Below are positions 7,720 through 14,834 of a stretch of DNA of 28,831 nucleotides, piece after piece. Source of the DNA: Actinomycetes bacterium (GTDB lineage Bacteria; Actinomycetota; Actinomycetes; Mycobacteriales; Mycobacteriaceae). The DNA is taken from NCBI GenBank assembly GCA_023404955.1, contig JAEXZY010000065.1, positions 1 to 28,831 on the forward strand, in the 5' to 3' direction. Both the position numbers and the translations under genes were made by a program. Under the pieces are notes generated by a model that was not told where the DNA came from, made no database searches, and was given only the letters and a program-made list of their open reading frames with translations. Numbering within the stretch: the first letter of the stretch is position 1; every line of letters starts with the position of its first letter.

Positions 7720-8143
7720 TGGCCGTCCGCGCGGTGCTGCGCGCGGTCTGCGTGCGGCGCGGACGGGATCCCTTGGGCGGCGGGATCGCGCCCAGCACGT
7801 AGGACTTCACCAGGTGATTCCAGCTGCAAGTCCGACATACCTCCACCACATGTACTGAGAACTCGTCGTAACGGGTCGCCAGTAGGACGAGTTCCTCCGC
7901 CGTGCGGGCCGATCCGGAGACAGCGCCGAGGTGATCACCGAACACCCACGAGACCAGCGTCAACTGTTCCTTGCGGCAGATCGGGCACATCACCGAACTC
8001 TGCTTGCCGTGGAACTTCGCGGCGCGCAGCAGATAGGGGTTCGCGTCGCAGACCTCCGAGACGCCGGTGCGCCCGGAATAGACCTCAGCCAGCAGCGACC
8101 GCCGCCGCAGGGCGTAGTCCACCACCTGTCGCTGCAATCGCAC
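7712..8143 (-). CDS. DUF5318 protein with paired-cysteine motifs
   Basis: 143-aa protein of the actinobacterial DUF5318 family (Rv0049 type), function unknown. It is predicted cytoplasmic with no signal or TM segment. It contains CPICRKEQ (about 53-60) and VCRTCSW (about 102-108), so two CxxC pairs could hold one zinc. A basic Arg/Thr-rich tail follows. It is the first gene of the operon with ponA1, overlapping it by 8 bp, so a link to cell-wall synthesis is a context inference only. The start is GTG at 8141-8143. No Shine-Dalgarno is present; instead TACTCT lies seven bases upstream, so the mRNA is probably leaderless. Confidence 0.9.
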   Translation of the reverse strand: MRLQRQVVDYALRRRSLLAEVYSGRTGVSEVCDANPYLLRAAKFHGKQSSVMCPICRKEQLTLVSWVFGDHLGAVSGSARTAEELVLLATRYDEFSVHVVEVCRTCSWNHLVKSYVLGAIPPPKGSRPRRTQTARSTARTASE

Positions 8144-8150
8144 GCTGACC

Positions 8151-8156
8151 AGAGTA
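8151..8156 (-). promoter_or_regulatory. -10 element for leaderless DUF5318-ponA1 operon
   Basis: Minus-strand TACTCT fits TANNNT and lies exactly 7 nt before the GTG at 8143, so transcription would begin at or next to the start codon. It shares a 111-bp divergent region with the promoter of the DUF1707 gene. Confidence 0.6.
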
Positions 8157-8242
8157 CGTCGGCGCTGCAGCGGCGGAGGCGCGACCGGGCACCGGAGGTG
8201 ACCTGGTTCGTGGCGGGCCTGCGGGAACCGCGCACCAACTCT

Positions 8243-8248
8243 TACGAT
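8243..8248 (+). promoter_or_regulatory. -10 element for leaderless DUF1707 gene
   Basis: TACGAT is followed by six bases and then the GTG at 8255; no ribosome-binding site is present. This spacing places the transcription start on the GTG. Confidence 0.6.
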
Positions 8249-8254
8249 CTCGTC

Positions 8255-9124
8255 GTGGCTCCCGGCAGCTCAGCGCGCGGAACATCATGGACGCGCGCCA
8301 AAGACAGTGATCGCACCGACACGTGCCAGATCCTCGACACCGCGCTGGCCGAAGGTCAGCTGTCGATGACCGAGCACGGCGAGCGGGTGAAGTCCGCCAC
8401 CAACGCCGCCACCCTCTGGGAGCTCCAGGAGCTCGTGGCCGACCTGCAGACGGCCAACGCGCCGACCCAGCTGCGCAAGCCGCCCCGGCGGCTGCCGAAG
8501 CTGCCCGGCGGTGCCGGCATCCGGATCGCGATGGCTGCGGTACTGGTCGTCTTCGGGATCGCCATCGGATGGGGCCTCTACGGCAACACTCCTTCGCCGC
8601 TGAACTTCACGTCCGATCCGGGAGCCAAGGACGACGGAATCCCCGCGCAGGTCCTGACGCCGCCCCGGCAGCTGCACTCCCTCGGCGGACTCACCGGTCT
8701 TTTCACCCAGATGAAGCAGAAGTTCGGCGACACCATGGGCTACTCGACCACCATCTACGCCGACTACGCCTCGCTGGAACGGCAGGACCCCGCCGAACCG
8801 CGCCGCGCGCTGAACTACTCCTATCGCGGCGGATGGGGTGATCCGAGCGAAACCAGCGTGAGTTCCGACGAGCGCGTCGTGGACCTGGCCGCATTCGACA
8901 TCCCGAAGTTGGTGGGCATTCTGCGCGGTGCGCCCGAAACGCTGGGGATCAACCCGGCGGAGGTGAAGACCACCTACGTCAGCATCGAACCCAACAGCGA
9001 CATGACCGCGCCGCCCGACAGCATCCAGATCAGCATCTACGTCACCCCCAACTTCGGGGACAGCGGATACATGCAGCTCAACGGCGATTTGACCGTCAAG
9101 AACATGAACTACGCCAACGCCTGA
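8255..9124 (+). CDS. DUF1707-domain membrane protein (Rv0048c type)
   Basis: 289-aa protein, the length I recall for Rv0048c. Residues about 15-65 form a DUF1707 domain, recognisable from the R-x-x-D-S-D-R start and the ILDTALAEGQLSMTEHGERV helix-turn found at the N terminus of many actinobacterial membrane or envelope proteins. A basic Pro/Arg linker precedes one TM helix (RIAMAAVLVVFGIAIGWGLYG, about 90-110). The remaining 180 residues are probably extracytoplasmic, with segments such as GYSTTIYADYASLERQDP and a C-terminal NGDLTVKNMNYANA. The function is unknown. I chose the GTG at 8255 because it follows a -10 element by six bases and gives the family length. The frame is open back to 7931, but that part overlaps the divergent DUF5318 gene. 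Confidence 0.87.
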   Translation: MAPGSSARGTSWTRAKDSDRTDTCQILDTALAEGQLSMTEHGERVKSATNAATLWELQELVADLQTANAPTQLRKPPRRLPKLPGGAGIRIAMAAVLVVFGIAIGWGLYGNTPSPLNFTSDPGAKDDGIPAQVLTPPRQLHSLGGLTGLFTQMKQKFGDTMGYSTTIYADYASLERQDPAEPRRALNYSYRGGWGDPSETSVSSDERVVDLAAFDIPKLVGILRGAPETLGINPAEVKTTYVSIEPNSDMTAPPDSIQISIYVTPNFGDSGYMQLNGDLTVKNMNYANA

Positions 9125-9167
9125 ACCCCGACTTCCGGTTCGGTGTGCGGCGCACCCGTGTGGCGTT

Positions 9168-9191
9168 CAATATATCGGCGCGATACTATTG
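9168..9191 (+). promoter_or_regulatory. Inverted repeat overlapping the padR promoter (likely PadR operator)
   Basis: A nested palindrome TATCG-GCG-CGATA (9173-9185) is flanked by CAATA (9168-9172) and TATTG (9187-9191), with one extra base on the right. It overlaps TACTAT (9184-9189), a good -10. PadR proteins usually bind palindromes at their own promoters, so autoregulation is likely. Because ino1 follows padR closely, this site may also control inositol synthesis. Confidence 0.6.
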
Positions 9192-9241
9192 CGCGAGGTG
9201 TCGAACCGTCGTAGCGGCTGATTCGTGGAGGAGGTGCCCGG

Positions 9242-9787
9242 ATGCTCGAACTCGCCATCCTCGGGTTGCTCCAGGAATCGCCGATGCACGGCTACGAATT
9301 GCGCAAGAGGTTGACGGGTCTGCTGGGCGCCTTCCGCGCGTTCTCCTACGGCTCGCTGTATCCCGCATTGCGCCGGATGCAGGCCGACGGTCTGATCGTC
9401 GAGGACGCCGCCCCGGAAGGCACCCTCAAGGTGCGCCGCGCGCGCCGCGTTTACCAGCTCACCGAGGCGGGCAAGCTGCGCTTCACCGAACTGGTCGCCG
9501 ACACCGGACCACAGAACTTTTCCGACGACGGGTTCGGCGTCCATCTCGCCTTCTTCAACCGCACCCCGGCTGAAGCCAGGATGCGGATTCTGGAAGGCCG
9601 CCGCCGTCAGGTCGAAGAGCGCCGGGAAGGCCTGCGTGAAGCAATCGCGCGGGCGAGCAACTCGTTCGATCGCTACACCCGTCAGCTGCATCAGCTGGGG
9701 CTGGAGTCGAGCGAACGCGAAGTCAAATGGCTCAACGAGTTGATCGCGGCGGAGAAATCGGCGCAGGGACGTGCTGAACAGAGTTGA
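9242..9787 (+). CDS. PadR-family transcriptional regulator
   Basis: 181-aa winged-helix regulator of the PadR family (Rv0047c type). The N-terminal wHTH (about 1-90) has ELAILGLLQESPMHGYELRK, SYGSLYPALRRMQADGLI and a wing ending RVYQLTEAGKLRF. The C-terminal half (about 95-181) is the alpha-helical dimerisation region, here mostly charged helices (ILEGRRRQVEERREGLREA). The ligand is unknown. The start is ATG at 9242, with a strong GGAGGAGGTG (9227-9236) five bases upstream. An inverted repeat overlaps the promoter. ino1 begins 62 bases downstream in the same direction, so the two may form one transcription unit. Confidence 0.93.
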   Translation: MLELAILGLLQESPMHGYELRKRLTGLLGAFRAFSYGSLYPALRRMQADGLIVEDAAPEGTLKVRRARRVYQLTEAGKLRFTELVADTGPQNFSDDGFGVHLAFFNRTPAEARMRILEGRRRQVEERREGLREAIARASNSFDRYTRQLHQLGLESSEREVKWLNELIAAEKSAQGRAEQS

Positions 9788-9849
9788 GCTCGAGTACCAC
9801 CCATCCAGCCCCTTACAGAAGTTGAAGTAGGACAAGAGGAGAAGTCGTC

Positions 9850-10938
9850 ATGACCGCAAGCAATGACGTCCGGGTCGCGATCGTCGGCGTGGGGAACTGC
9901 GCGTCCTCGCTCGTGCAGGGCGTGCAGTACTACAAGGACGCCGACGAGAACGCCAGCGTGCCCGGCCTGATGCACGTCAAGCTCGGCCAGTACCACGTGC
10001 GCGACGTGAAGTTCGTCGCTGCGTTCGACGTGGACGCCAAGAAGGTCGGCTTCGACCTGTCCGAGGCGATCTTCGCGTCGGAGAACAACACCATCAAGAT
10101 CGCCGACGTGCCGCCGACCGACATCGTCGTGCAGCGCGGTCCGACGCTCGACGGCATCGGCAAGTACTACGCCGACACCATCGAGGTGTCCGATGCCGAG
10201 GCCGTCGACGTGGTCAAGGCGCTCAAGGACGCCGAGGTCGACGTGCTGGTGTCCTACCTGCCCGTGGGCTCCGAAGAGGCCGACAAGTTCTACGCCCAGT
10301 GCGCCATCGACGCGGGCGTGGCCTTCGTCAACGCGCTGCCGGTCTTCATCGCCTCGGACCCGGTGTGGGCCAAGAAGTTCGAAGACGCCGGTGTGCCGAT
10401 CGTCGGTGACGACATCAAGAGCCAGGTCGGCGCCACCATCACCCACCGCGTGATGGCCAAGCTGTTCGAGGATCGCGGCGTCACGCTCGACCGCACCTAC
10501 CAGCTCAACGTCGGCGGCAACATGGACTTTCTCAACATGCTCGAGCGCTCGCGCCTCGAGTCGAAGAAGGTCTCCAAGACCCAGGCCGTCACGTCGAACC
10601 TGCAGGGCTCGCTGGCGGGCAAGATCGAGGACAAGAACGTCCACATCGGCCCGTCCGATCACGTCGCGTGGCTCGACGACCGCAAGTGGGCCTACGTCCG
10701 CCTCGAGGGCCGTGCCTTCGGCGACGTGCCGCTGAACCTGGAGTACAAGCTCGAGGTGTGGGACTCCCCCAACTCGGCCGGCGTGATCATCGACGCCGTG
10801 CGTGCGGCCAAGATCGCCAAGGACCGCGGCATCGGCGGACCCATCGAAGCCGCCTCGGCCTACCTGATGAAGAGCCCGCCCAAGCAGCTCGCCGACGACC
10901 TGGCGCGCGAGCAGCTGGAGAAATTCATCGAGGGGTAG
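9850..10938 (+). CDS. ino1: Inositol-3-phosphate synthase
   Basis: 362-aa NAD-dependent enzyme that isomerises glucose 6-phosphate to 1D-myo-inositol 3-phosphate, the first step towards phosphatidylinositol, PIMs, lipoarabinomannan and mycothiol. The N-terminal Rossmann motif is VAIVGVGNCASSLVQG (about residues 9-24). Typical synthase segments follow: VVQRGPTLDGIGKYY, VSYLPVGSEEADKFYA, GDDIKSQVGATITHR, LNVGGNMDFLNMLE and SKKVSKTQAV with catalytic lysines. The length matches mycobacterial Ino1. GAGGAG lies about nine bases before the ATG. It follows padR and ends at a strong hairpin, so the unit probably stops here. Confidence 0.97.
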   Translation: MTASNDVRVAIVGVGNCASSLVQGVQYYKDADENASVPGLMHVKLGQYHVRDVKFVAAFDVDAKKVGFDLSEAIFASENNTIKIADVPPTDIVVQRGPTLDGIGKYYADTIEVSDAEAVDVVKALKDAEVDVLVSYLPVGSEEADKFYAQCAIDAGVAFVNALPVFIASDPVWAKKFEDAGVPIVGDDIKSQVGATITHRVMAKLFEDRGVTLDRTYQLNVGGNMDFLNMLERSRLESKKVSKTQAVTSNLQGSLAGKIEDKNVHIGPSDHVAWLDDRKWAYVRLEGRAFGDVPLNLEYKLEVWDSPNSAGVIIDAVRAAKIAKDRGIGGPIEAASAYLMKSPPKQLADDLAREQLEKFIEG

Positions 10939-10953
10939 TTCTCTCGCATCGAG

Positions 10954-11001
10954 ACTGCGGGGAGATCGCCATTCCACCGGGATGGTCGATCTCCCCGCAG
11001 T
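10954..11001. terminator. Strong bidirectional hairpin terminator
   Basis: A perfect 15-bp inverted repeat (10954-10968 with 10987-11001) continues inward as a further near-perfect 7-bp stem (CCATTCC/GGGATGG) with one bulged base and a 3-nt loop. On the plus strand it is followed by TTTCGTTT, as for an intrinsic terminator of ino1. It sits between convergent genes (ino1 ends 10938, the Eis-like gene ends 11015), so it probably serves both. Confidence 0.85.
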
Positions 11002-11014
11002 TTCGTTTAGGGGG

Positions 11015-12208
11015 TCAGAAGCCGAAGCCGAGCTCGGCCGGTATCTCGCTGGCGAACGCCCTGTCGAGCGCTGTGACGACACGCGAATCGTTGCAGCGCA
11101 AACGTTGTGCCGCCGCGAACGACGACGCGCGATGCGCCCCGAGGTACAGGCTGCCCAGCACCGAGACATCGAGCTGCACATCGGCGGCGGCGGCGGTCGG
11201 CGTGCACTGCGCACGGCCGTCGCGGACCGTCAGCGCGAAACGTCCACCGCGGGCCAAGAAGTCGTCGGACACCTCGAGCACCACCTCGAGATCCGCTGAG
11301 TACGTGCGGGCCTGCAATACCGCGGGGATGTCCAGCATCCGCAACCACAACCCGTCGAACACCTCTTGGGTGCGGGCCAATCGCGGGTTGGTCAGCAGAT
11401 AGCGCACCGCGTTGTCGGGATGGGTGTGGATGCCGACGACCTCCTTCAGGTCGAGCCCCACCAGCACCCGCCACAGCGCGATCTCCGCCTCCGCGGTGAC
11501 CGCCGCCATCTTCGTCACCTCGGCAGTCGTCTTCTCGTCGTTGCCGTGTAAGCGGTAGAACGCGAAGCCATCCGGATGCAGCGCGCAGTAGCGTGGCGAC
11601 CCACCGTTTCTCGACGACTCGCGGTCTGCCAGCACCTCGTCCCACAGCCGGGGGGACGGCGTGTACAGGCCGCCCGGTGTCTGCCGCCGCCACCGCTCCT
11701 CGATGTCCTCCAGCTGCGCGCGGTGGTCCGCGGGCCGCACGATCCGGACCCCACCGGGATCGGGCACGTTCGAGTGGAAGCGTGCGCCGCGACGGTGCAC
11801 CTCGAGCCGTTCCCACACCGTCGCAGGCCCGTACCCGAAGCGGCCGTAGATCTCGGCTTCGCTGGCCTCCAGACCGGCGATCGGATAGGCACCCATCCGC
11901 CGGTGCAGCTCGTCGAGCATGCCGGTCAAGACGCCCCGCCGACGATGCGTGGGCGCGACCGCGACCATCGACACTCCAGCCATCGGCAGTACCGCTCCAC
12001 CGGGCACGGTCAGCTCGAAGTCGAGAAACAACGCGGTACCCACCACGTCGTCGCCGTCGCACGCGACAACCGCACCGTCGGTCGCGATCAGAGAGCGCCA
12101 GGCATCGGCCGTCTCCTCGGGCTGCTGGGAACCGAACGCCATCTCCGTGAGCAAGCCCATCGCGGGCCAGTCGGCCTCCTCTGCACTGCGGAACGTGATG
12201 TCGGACAT
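11015..12208 (-). CDS. Eis-like GNAT N-acetyltransferase
   Basis: 397-aa protein with the three-part Eis architecture: an N-terminal GNAT domain, a second degenerate GNAT-like domain, and a C-terminal SCP2-like domain (about 295-397). The acetyl-CoA segment is VSMVAVAPTHRRRGVLTGML (about 79-98). The segment EIYGRFGYGPAT (about 119-130) includes Tyr121, at the place of the proposed general acid Tyr126 of M. tuberculosis Eis. The protein ends in Phe, so its C-terminal carboxylate could serve as the catalytic base as in Eis. Eis acetylates lysines and aminoglycosides at several amines; the substrate here is unknown and it could be a paralogue with another role. The ATG at 12206-12208 lacks a clear ribosome site. 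The upstream open frame to 12469 is a shadow of the divergent hydrolase. Confidence 0.88.
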   Translation of the reverse strand: MSDITFRSAEEADWPAMGLLTEMAFGSQQPEETADAWRSLIATDGAVVACDGDDVVGTALFLDFELTVPGGAVLPMAGVSMVAVAPTHRRRGVLTGMLDELHRRMGAYPIAGLEASEAEIYGRFGYGPATVWERLEVHRRGARFHSNVPDPGGVRIVRPADHRAQLEDIEERWRRQTPGGLYTPSPRLWDEVLADRESSRNGGSPRYCALHPDGFAFYRLHGNDEKTTAEVTKMAAVTAEAEIALWRVLVGLDLKEVVGIHTHPDNAVRYLLTNPRLARTQEVFDGLWLRMLDIPAVLQARTYSADLEVVLEVSDDFLARGGRFALTVRDGRAQCTPTAAAADVQLDVSVLGSLYLGAHRASSFAAAQRLRCNDSRVVTALDRAFASEIPAELGFGF

Positions 12209-12265
12209 GGCCTCGACGGTGGCACACCCGGCACACCGGTCGCATCCCAATATCGGCGCCATGCG

Positions 12266-12271
12266 TAGGGT
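12266..12271 (+). promoter_or_regulatory. -10 element for leaderless hydrolase gene
   Basis: TAGGGT lies six bases before the ATG at 12278, with no ribosome site between. The 69-bp region is shared with the divergent Eis-like gene. It also contains ATATCGGCGC (12250-12259), a 10-mer found in the padR operator. Confidence 0.55.
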
Positions 12272-12277
12272 CCAACC

Positions 12278-13174
12278 ATGGACGACAGCGACGACGAACT
12301 GGCCGGACTCTCCGAATTCGTCTTCCTCTCCGAGAACGCGCGGCAAGCCGGCGTGAGCGGTGAGCCGATGCCCGCAGCCCGCGTGGAACACGGCCCCGTC
12401 AGTGCGCTGAGGTTCGGCGACGATCCGGTGCGCGTGGTGTTCCTGCACGGCGGCGGTCAGAACGCGCACACCTGGGACACCGTGATCATGGGCCTCGGCC
12501 TCCCCGCGCTGGCGATCGATCTACCCGGCCACGGCCGTTCCGCGTGGCGCGAAGACGGCGACTACGGTCCGGTGCTCAATGCCCGAGCCGTCGAACCGGT
12601 GATCCGTGACTTGGCCCCCGACGCGGATCTCGTGGTCGGCATGTCGCTCGGCGGGCTGACCGCACTGCGGGTGGCGGTGGCCGCCCCAGAACTGGTGCGC
12701 CGGCTCGTGCTCGTCGACGTCACCCCGTCCGCACCCGAGCGGCACCAGCAGATGACCGACGCCCAAAAGGGGACCGTCGCGCTGGTCCAGGGTGAACGGA
12801 CCTTTCCGTCCTTCGCCGCGATGCTCGACGTGACCGTGGCCGCCGCTCCGCACCGTGATCGGGAATCATTGAGGCGGGGCGTGTTTCACAATGCGAAGCG
12901 GCTCGACGACGGATCGTGGACATGGCGGTACGACTCGATCCGCAAGGGTGAGGGTTTCGAGAAGCTCTGGGACGACGTGCCCCGGCTGAACACTCCGACG
13001 ACGCTGATCCGCGGCGCGAACTCGTTCTTCGTCAACGACGACGACGCCGCCGAATTCGCCCGCACGGCACCGGGATTCCAGCGGGTGCATGTCGTCGAGA
13101 ACTCCGGGCACTCGGTGCAGAGCGACCAGCCGCGGGTTCTCGTGGAGTTGCTACGGGGCGTCCTCGACGGCTGA
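12278..13174 (+). CDS. Alpha/beta-hydrolase (Rv0045c-type esterase)
   Basis: 298-aa cytoplasmic serine hydrolase, the length I recall for the Rv0045c esterase. The fold signatures are VVFLHGGGQNAHTW (oxyanion HGGG, about 53-66), IDLPGHGRS (about 80-88), the nucleophile elbow GMSLGG with Ser123, and the C-terminal NSGHSVQSDQP with catalytic His278. The acid is probably an Asp in the NDDDAAE segment (about 253-259). The natural substrate is unknown; relatives prefer short-chain esters in vitro. The ATG at 12278 follows a -10 element by six bases, so the message is probably leaderless. The last 24 bases overlap the convergent metalloprotease gene. Confidence 0.92.
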   Translation: MDDSDDELAGLSEFVFLSENARQAGVSGEPMPAARVEHGPVSALRFGDDPVRVVFLHGGGQNAHTWDTVIMGLGLPALAIDLPGHGRSAWREDGDYGPVLNARAVEPVIRDLAPDADLVVGMSLGGLTALRVAVAAPELVRRLVLVDVTPSAPERHQQMTDAQKGTVALVQGERTFPSFAAMLDVTVAAAPHRDRESLRRGVFHNAKRLDDGSWTWRYDSIRKGEGFEKLWDDVPRLNTPTTLIRGANSFFVNDDDAAEFARTAPGFQRVHVVENSGHSVQSDQPRVLVELLRGVLDG

Positions 13175-14650
13175 GCGTGCCCTGCGCCGACGCATGATCG
13201 GTACCAGCAGGCCCGCGAAGGCCAGCGCGGGAGGCTGCACGTCATAACCGAGATCACGCAGGATGCCGATTTCGGTCGGGCTCAGCACGCGCACGCCCAC
13301 ACCCGTGTCGGTTTTCGCGTTCATCAGCTGCTGATTCGCCCCGGTGAACGTGAAGTCATCCAGGTGACTCATCGAACTGGCCTGCTCCCACGGATTGGGG
13401 GTGAACAGCGGGACCAGTCCGCCGTATGCGGCCACCGCCTGCGGACCACCGAAGAAGAATCCGCCGTCTGCTCCGGTCAGCGTCGCGTTGTACCGCGACT
13501 TCCACCGGTACGCCGGTGTGAACGGTGCCTTTCCGTCGGCCGTCCTGAGGTATCGGTCGAAGAGGGACCAGACGCGGACCGCGTTGTCTCCCGGCGTCTG
13601 AACGCCGGACAGGAACCCGAACGAGTGCAGCAGCTCATGCATCGCCGTCGACGTGAAGTCGTATTCGTCGTCAGAGACGGTGTCGCTCAGCCCCCAGGAA
13701 AAGCCGAAGTTCCAATCGATTTCGCCATCAGGTTTCCTGCCGTTGAGATCCCTGCCGGTGAGCAGCTTCTTCTGCGCGATCAACGGCCAAAAACCTGGAA
13801 GCTGGCGGACGTAGTCGCTGCCCGCAGAGGCCAGCAGGTCCGCGGACGGGTCGTCCGAGCCGGTCACTGAATACGTCAGTGTCACGGGTTTACGCACCCG
13901 GAAGTAGGCCGCGAGGTCGTTCGCGGCCTGTTCGAGGGCAGCCTGACGGTCCGGCGTCCAGTACTGCGCACCCTCGCCATAGGTGAAGTCGAACTGAATG
14001 GCGCCCTGGTTGATCAGCGCCGTCGCCCGCGTGCCGATGGGTCGCAGGAATGTGGGCTGCGATGCGGCGTCGACGGCGATCACCCGGAAGGTGTCGACCC
14101 CGTTGAACTTCGCATCAGGCGTGTAGGTGAACATGCCGTCGTCATCGATGGTCACCGATCCTGACCTGGGTCCTCGAGCGACTCTGTACTGCAATGGATC
14201 TCCATCGGGATCCACCGCGCCCACGGTGCCGGTGATCGGCCCGTCCAGCACACCGGTCAATTGCTGCGGGTCCACCGTGGGGCGCTTGTTCCACCGCGCC
14301 TTCGATGGCGCGGGCGCGTCCTGCTCGACGGGCGACGCTTCATCGGTCGCGGATCGGTCGGCAGCGGCAGTGCGCAACCGCGTCCGGCGATCGCCCGAGC
14401 GCGCCTCGGCGGTTCGCGGTTCGTCACGGCGGCTCGACCGGCTGCCGATCACGCGCGTGTACCGGCTGGGCGCGGAGGCGACGGCACCATCTGAGCCACC
14501 AGCCGATGCGGACGTCGCACTCCCGGCGGGTTCGGCTGCGGCCACCGGCGACGGCCCGAGCAGCGAGAACCCGAACAGTCCCGCACCCACGCCGGCCGAG
14601 GCCACGGTGAGGATGAACCACGGTCGCCGAGGGCTGTTCGCCTGCGCCAT
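13151..14650 (-). CDS. Exported leishmanolysin-like zinc metalloprotease with Ig/cadherin-like domain and C-terminal tail
   Basis: 499-aa exported protein. Residues about 1-39 form a signal peptide (cleavage near AAAE). A low-complexity Arg/Ser/Ala linker (40-120) follows, then a bacterial cadherin/Ig-like domain (about 122-195; VDPDGDPLQYRV, DGMFTYTPDAKFNGVDTFRV). The protease domain holds HELLHSFGF with His338, Glu339 and His342. The residue expected to be the third ligand of a classic metzincin is Ser348, but His429 (SSMSHLDD) followed by Met443 (QLMN) gives the distant third His plus Met-turn layout of the M8 leishmanolysin type. The C terminus has a short hydrophobic stretch (LAFAGLLVPIM) followed by RRRRAR. 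The ATG at 14648-14650 has AAAGGG five bases upstream. The substrate is unknown. I place it as protease-like with good confidence, M8-like by motif only. Confidence 0.8.
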   Translation of the reverse strand: MAQANSPRRPWFILTVASAGVGAGLFGFSLLGPSPVAAAEPAGSATSASAGGSDGAVASAPSRYTRVIGSRSSRRDEPRTAEARSGDRRTRLRTAAADRSATDEASPVEQDAPAPSKARWNKRPTVDPQQLTGVLDGPITGTVGAVDPDGDPLQYRVARGPRSGSVTIDDDGMFTYTPDAKFNGVDTFRVIAVDAASQPTFLRPIGTRATALINQGAIQFDFTYGEGAQYWTPDRQAALEQAANDLAAYFRVRKPVTLTYSVTGSDDPSADLLASAGSDYVRQLPGFWPLIAQKKLLTGRDLNGRKPDGEIDWNFGFSWGLSDTVSDDEYDFTSTAMHELLHSFGFLSGVQTPGDNAVRVWSLFDRYLRTADGKAPFTPAYRWKSRYNATLTGADGGFFFGGPQAVAAYGGLVPLFTPNPWEQASSMSHLDDFTFTGANQQLMNAKTDTGVGVRVLSPTEIGILRDLGYDVQPPALAFAGLLVPIMRRRRARSAVEDAP

Positions 14651-14742
14651 ATTGGCCCTTTCGTAAGTTGCCGACGACGAGGCTATATCGAGCCGACGGG
14701 CGCACGGTCTGCATTAGCTGAACGAATCAGCCGCGGGTTTCC

Positions 14743-14776
14743 TGAACACCCGCTGTTCACTCGCTGGTCGCCTGCT
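14743..14776 (+). promoter_or_regulatory. Pho-box-like 11-bp direct repeats upstream of phoX
   Basis: Three adjoining 11-bp units, GAACACC-CGCT (14744-14754), GTTCACT-CGCT (14755-14765) and GGTCGCC-TGCT (14766-14776), resemble the actinobacterial PHO box (GTTCACC plus four looser bases, repeated every 11 bp). The first two also form a perfect inverted repeat TGAACA-CCCGC-TGTTCA (14743-14759). The array ends 16 bases before TAGGTT (14793-14798), a good -10, so it occupies the -35 region as an activator site would. The likely binder is a RegX3/PhoP-type response regulator. Confidence 0.6.
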
Positions 14777-14792
14777 GCTGGTTCGGCTCCCG

Positions 14793-14798
14793 TAGGTT
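14793..14798 (+). promoter_or_regulatory. Candidate -10 of phoX
   Basis: TAGGTT fits TANNNT and lies about 36 bases before the ATG. A short leader with GAGGGA (14825-14830) as ribosome site would follow. No sigma-70 -35 box is visible; the Pho-box-like repeats take that place. Confidence 0.5.
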
Positions 14799-14834
14799 CG
14801 CGCGGTCCGTGCTGGAACCGACTCGAGGGATTTC

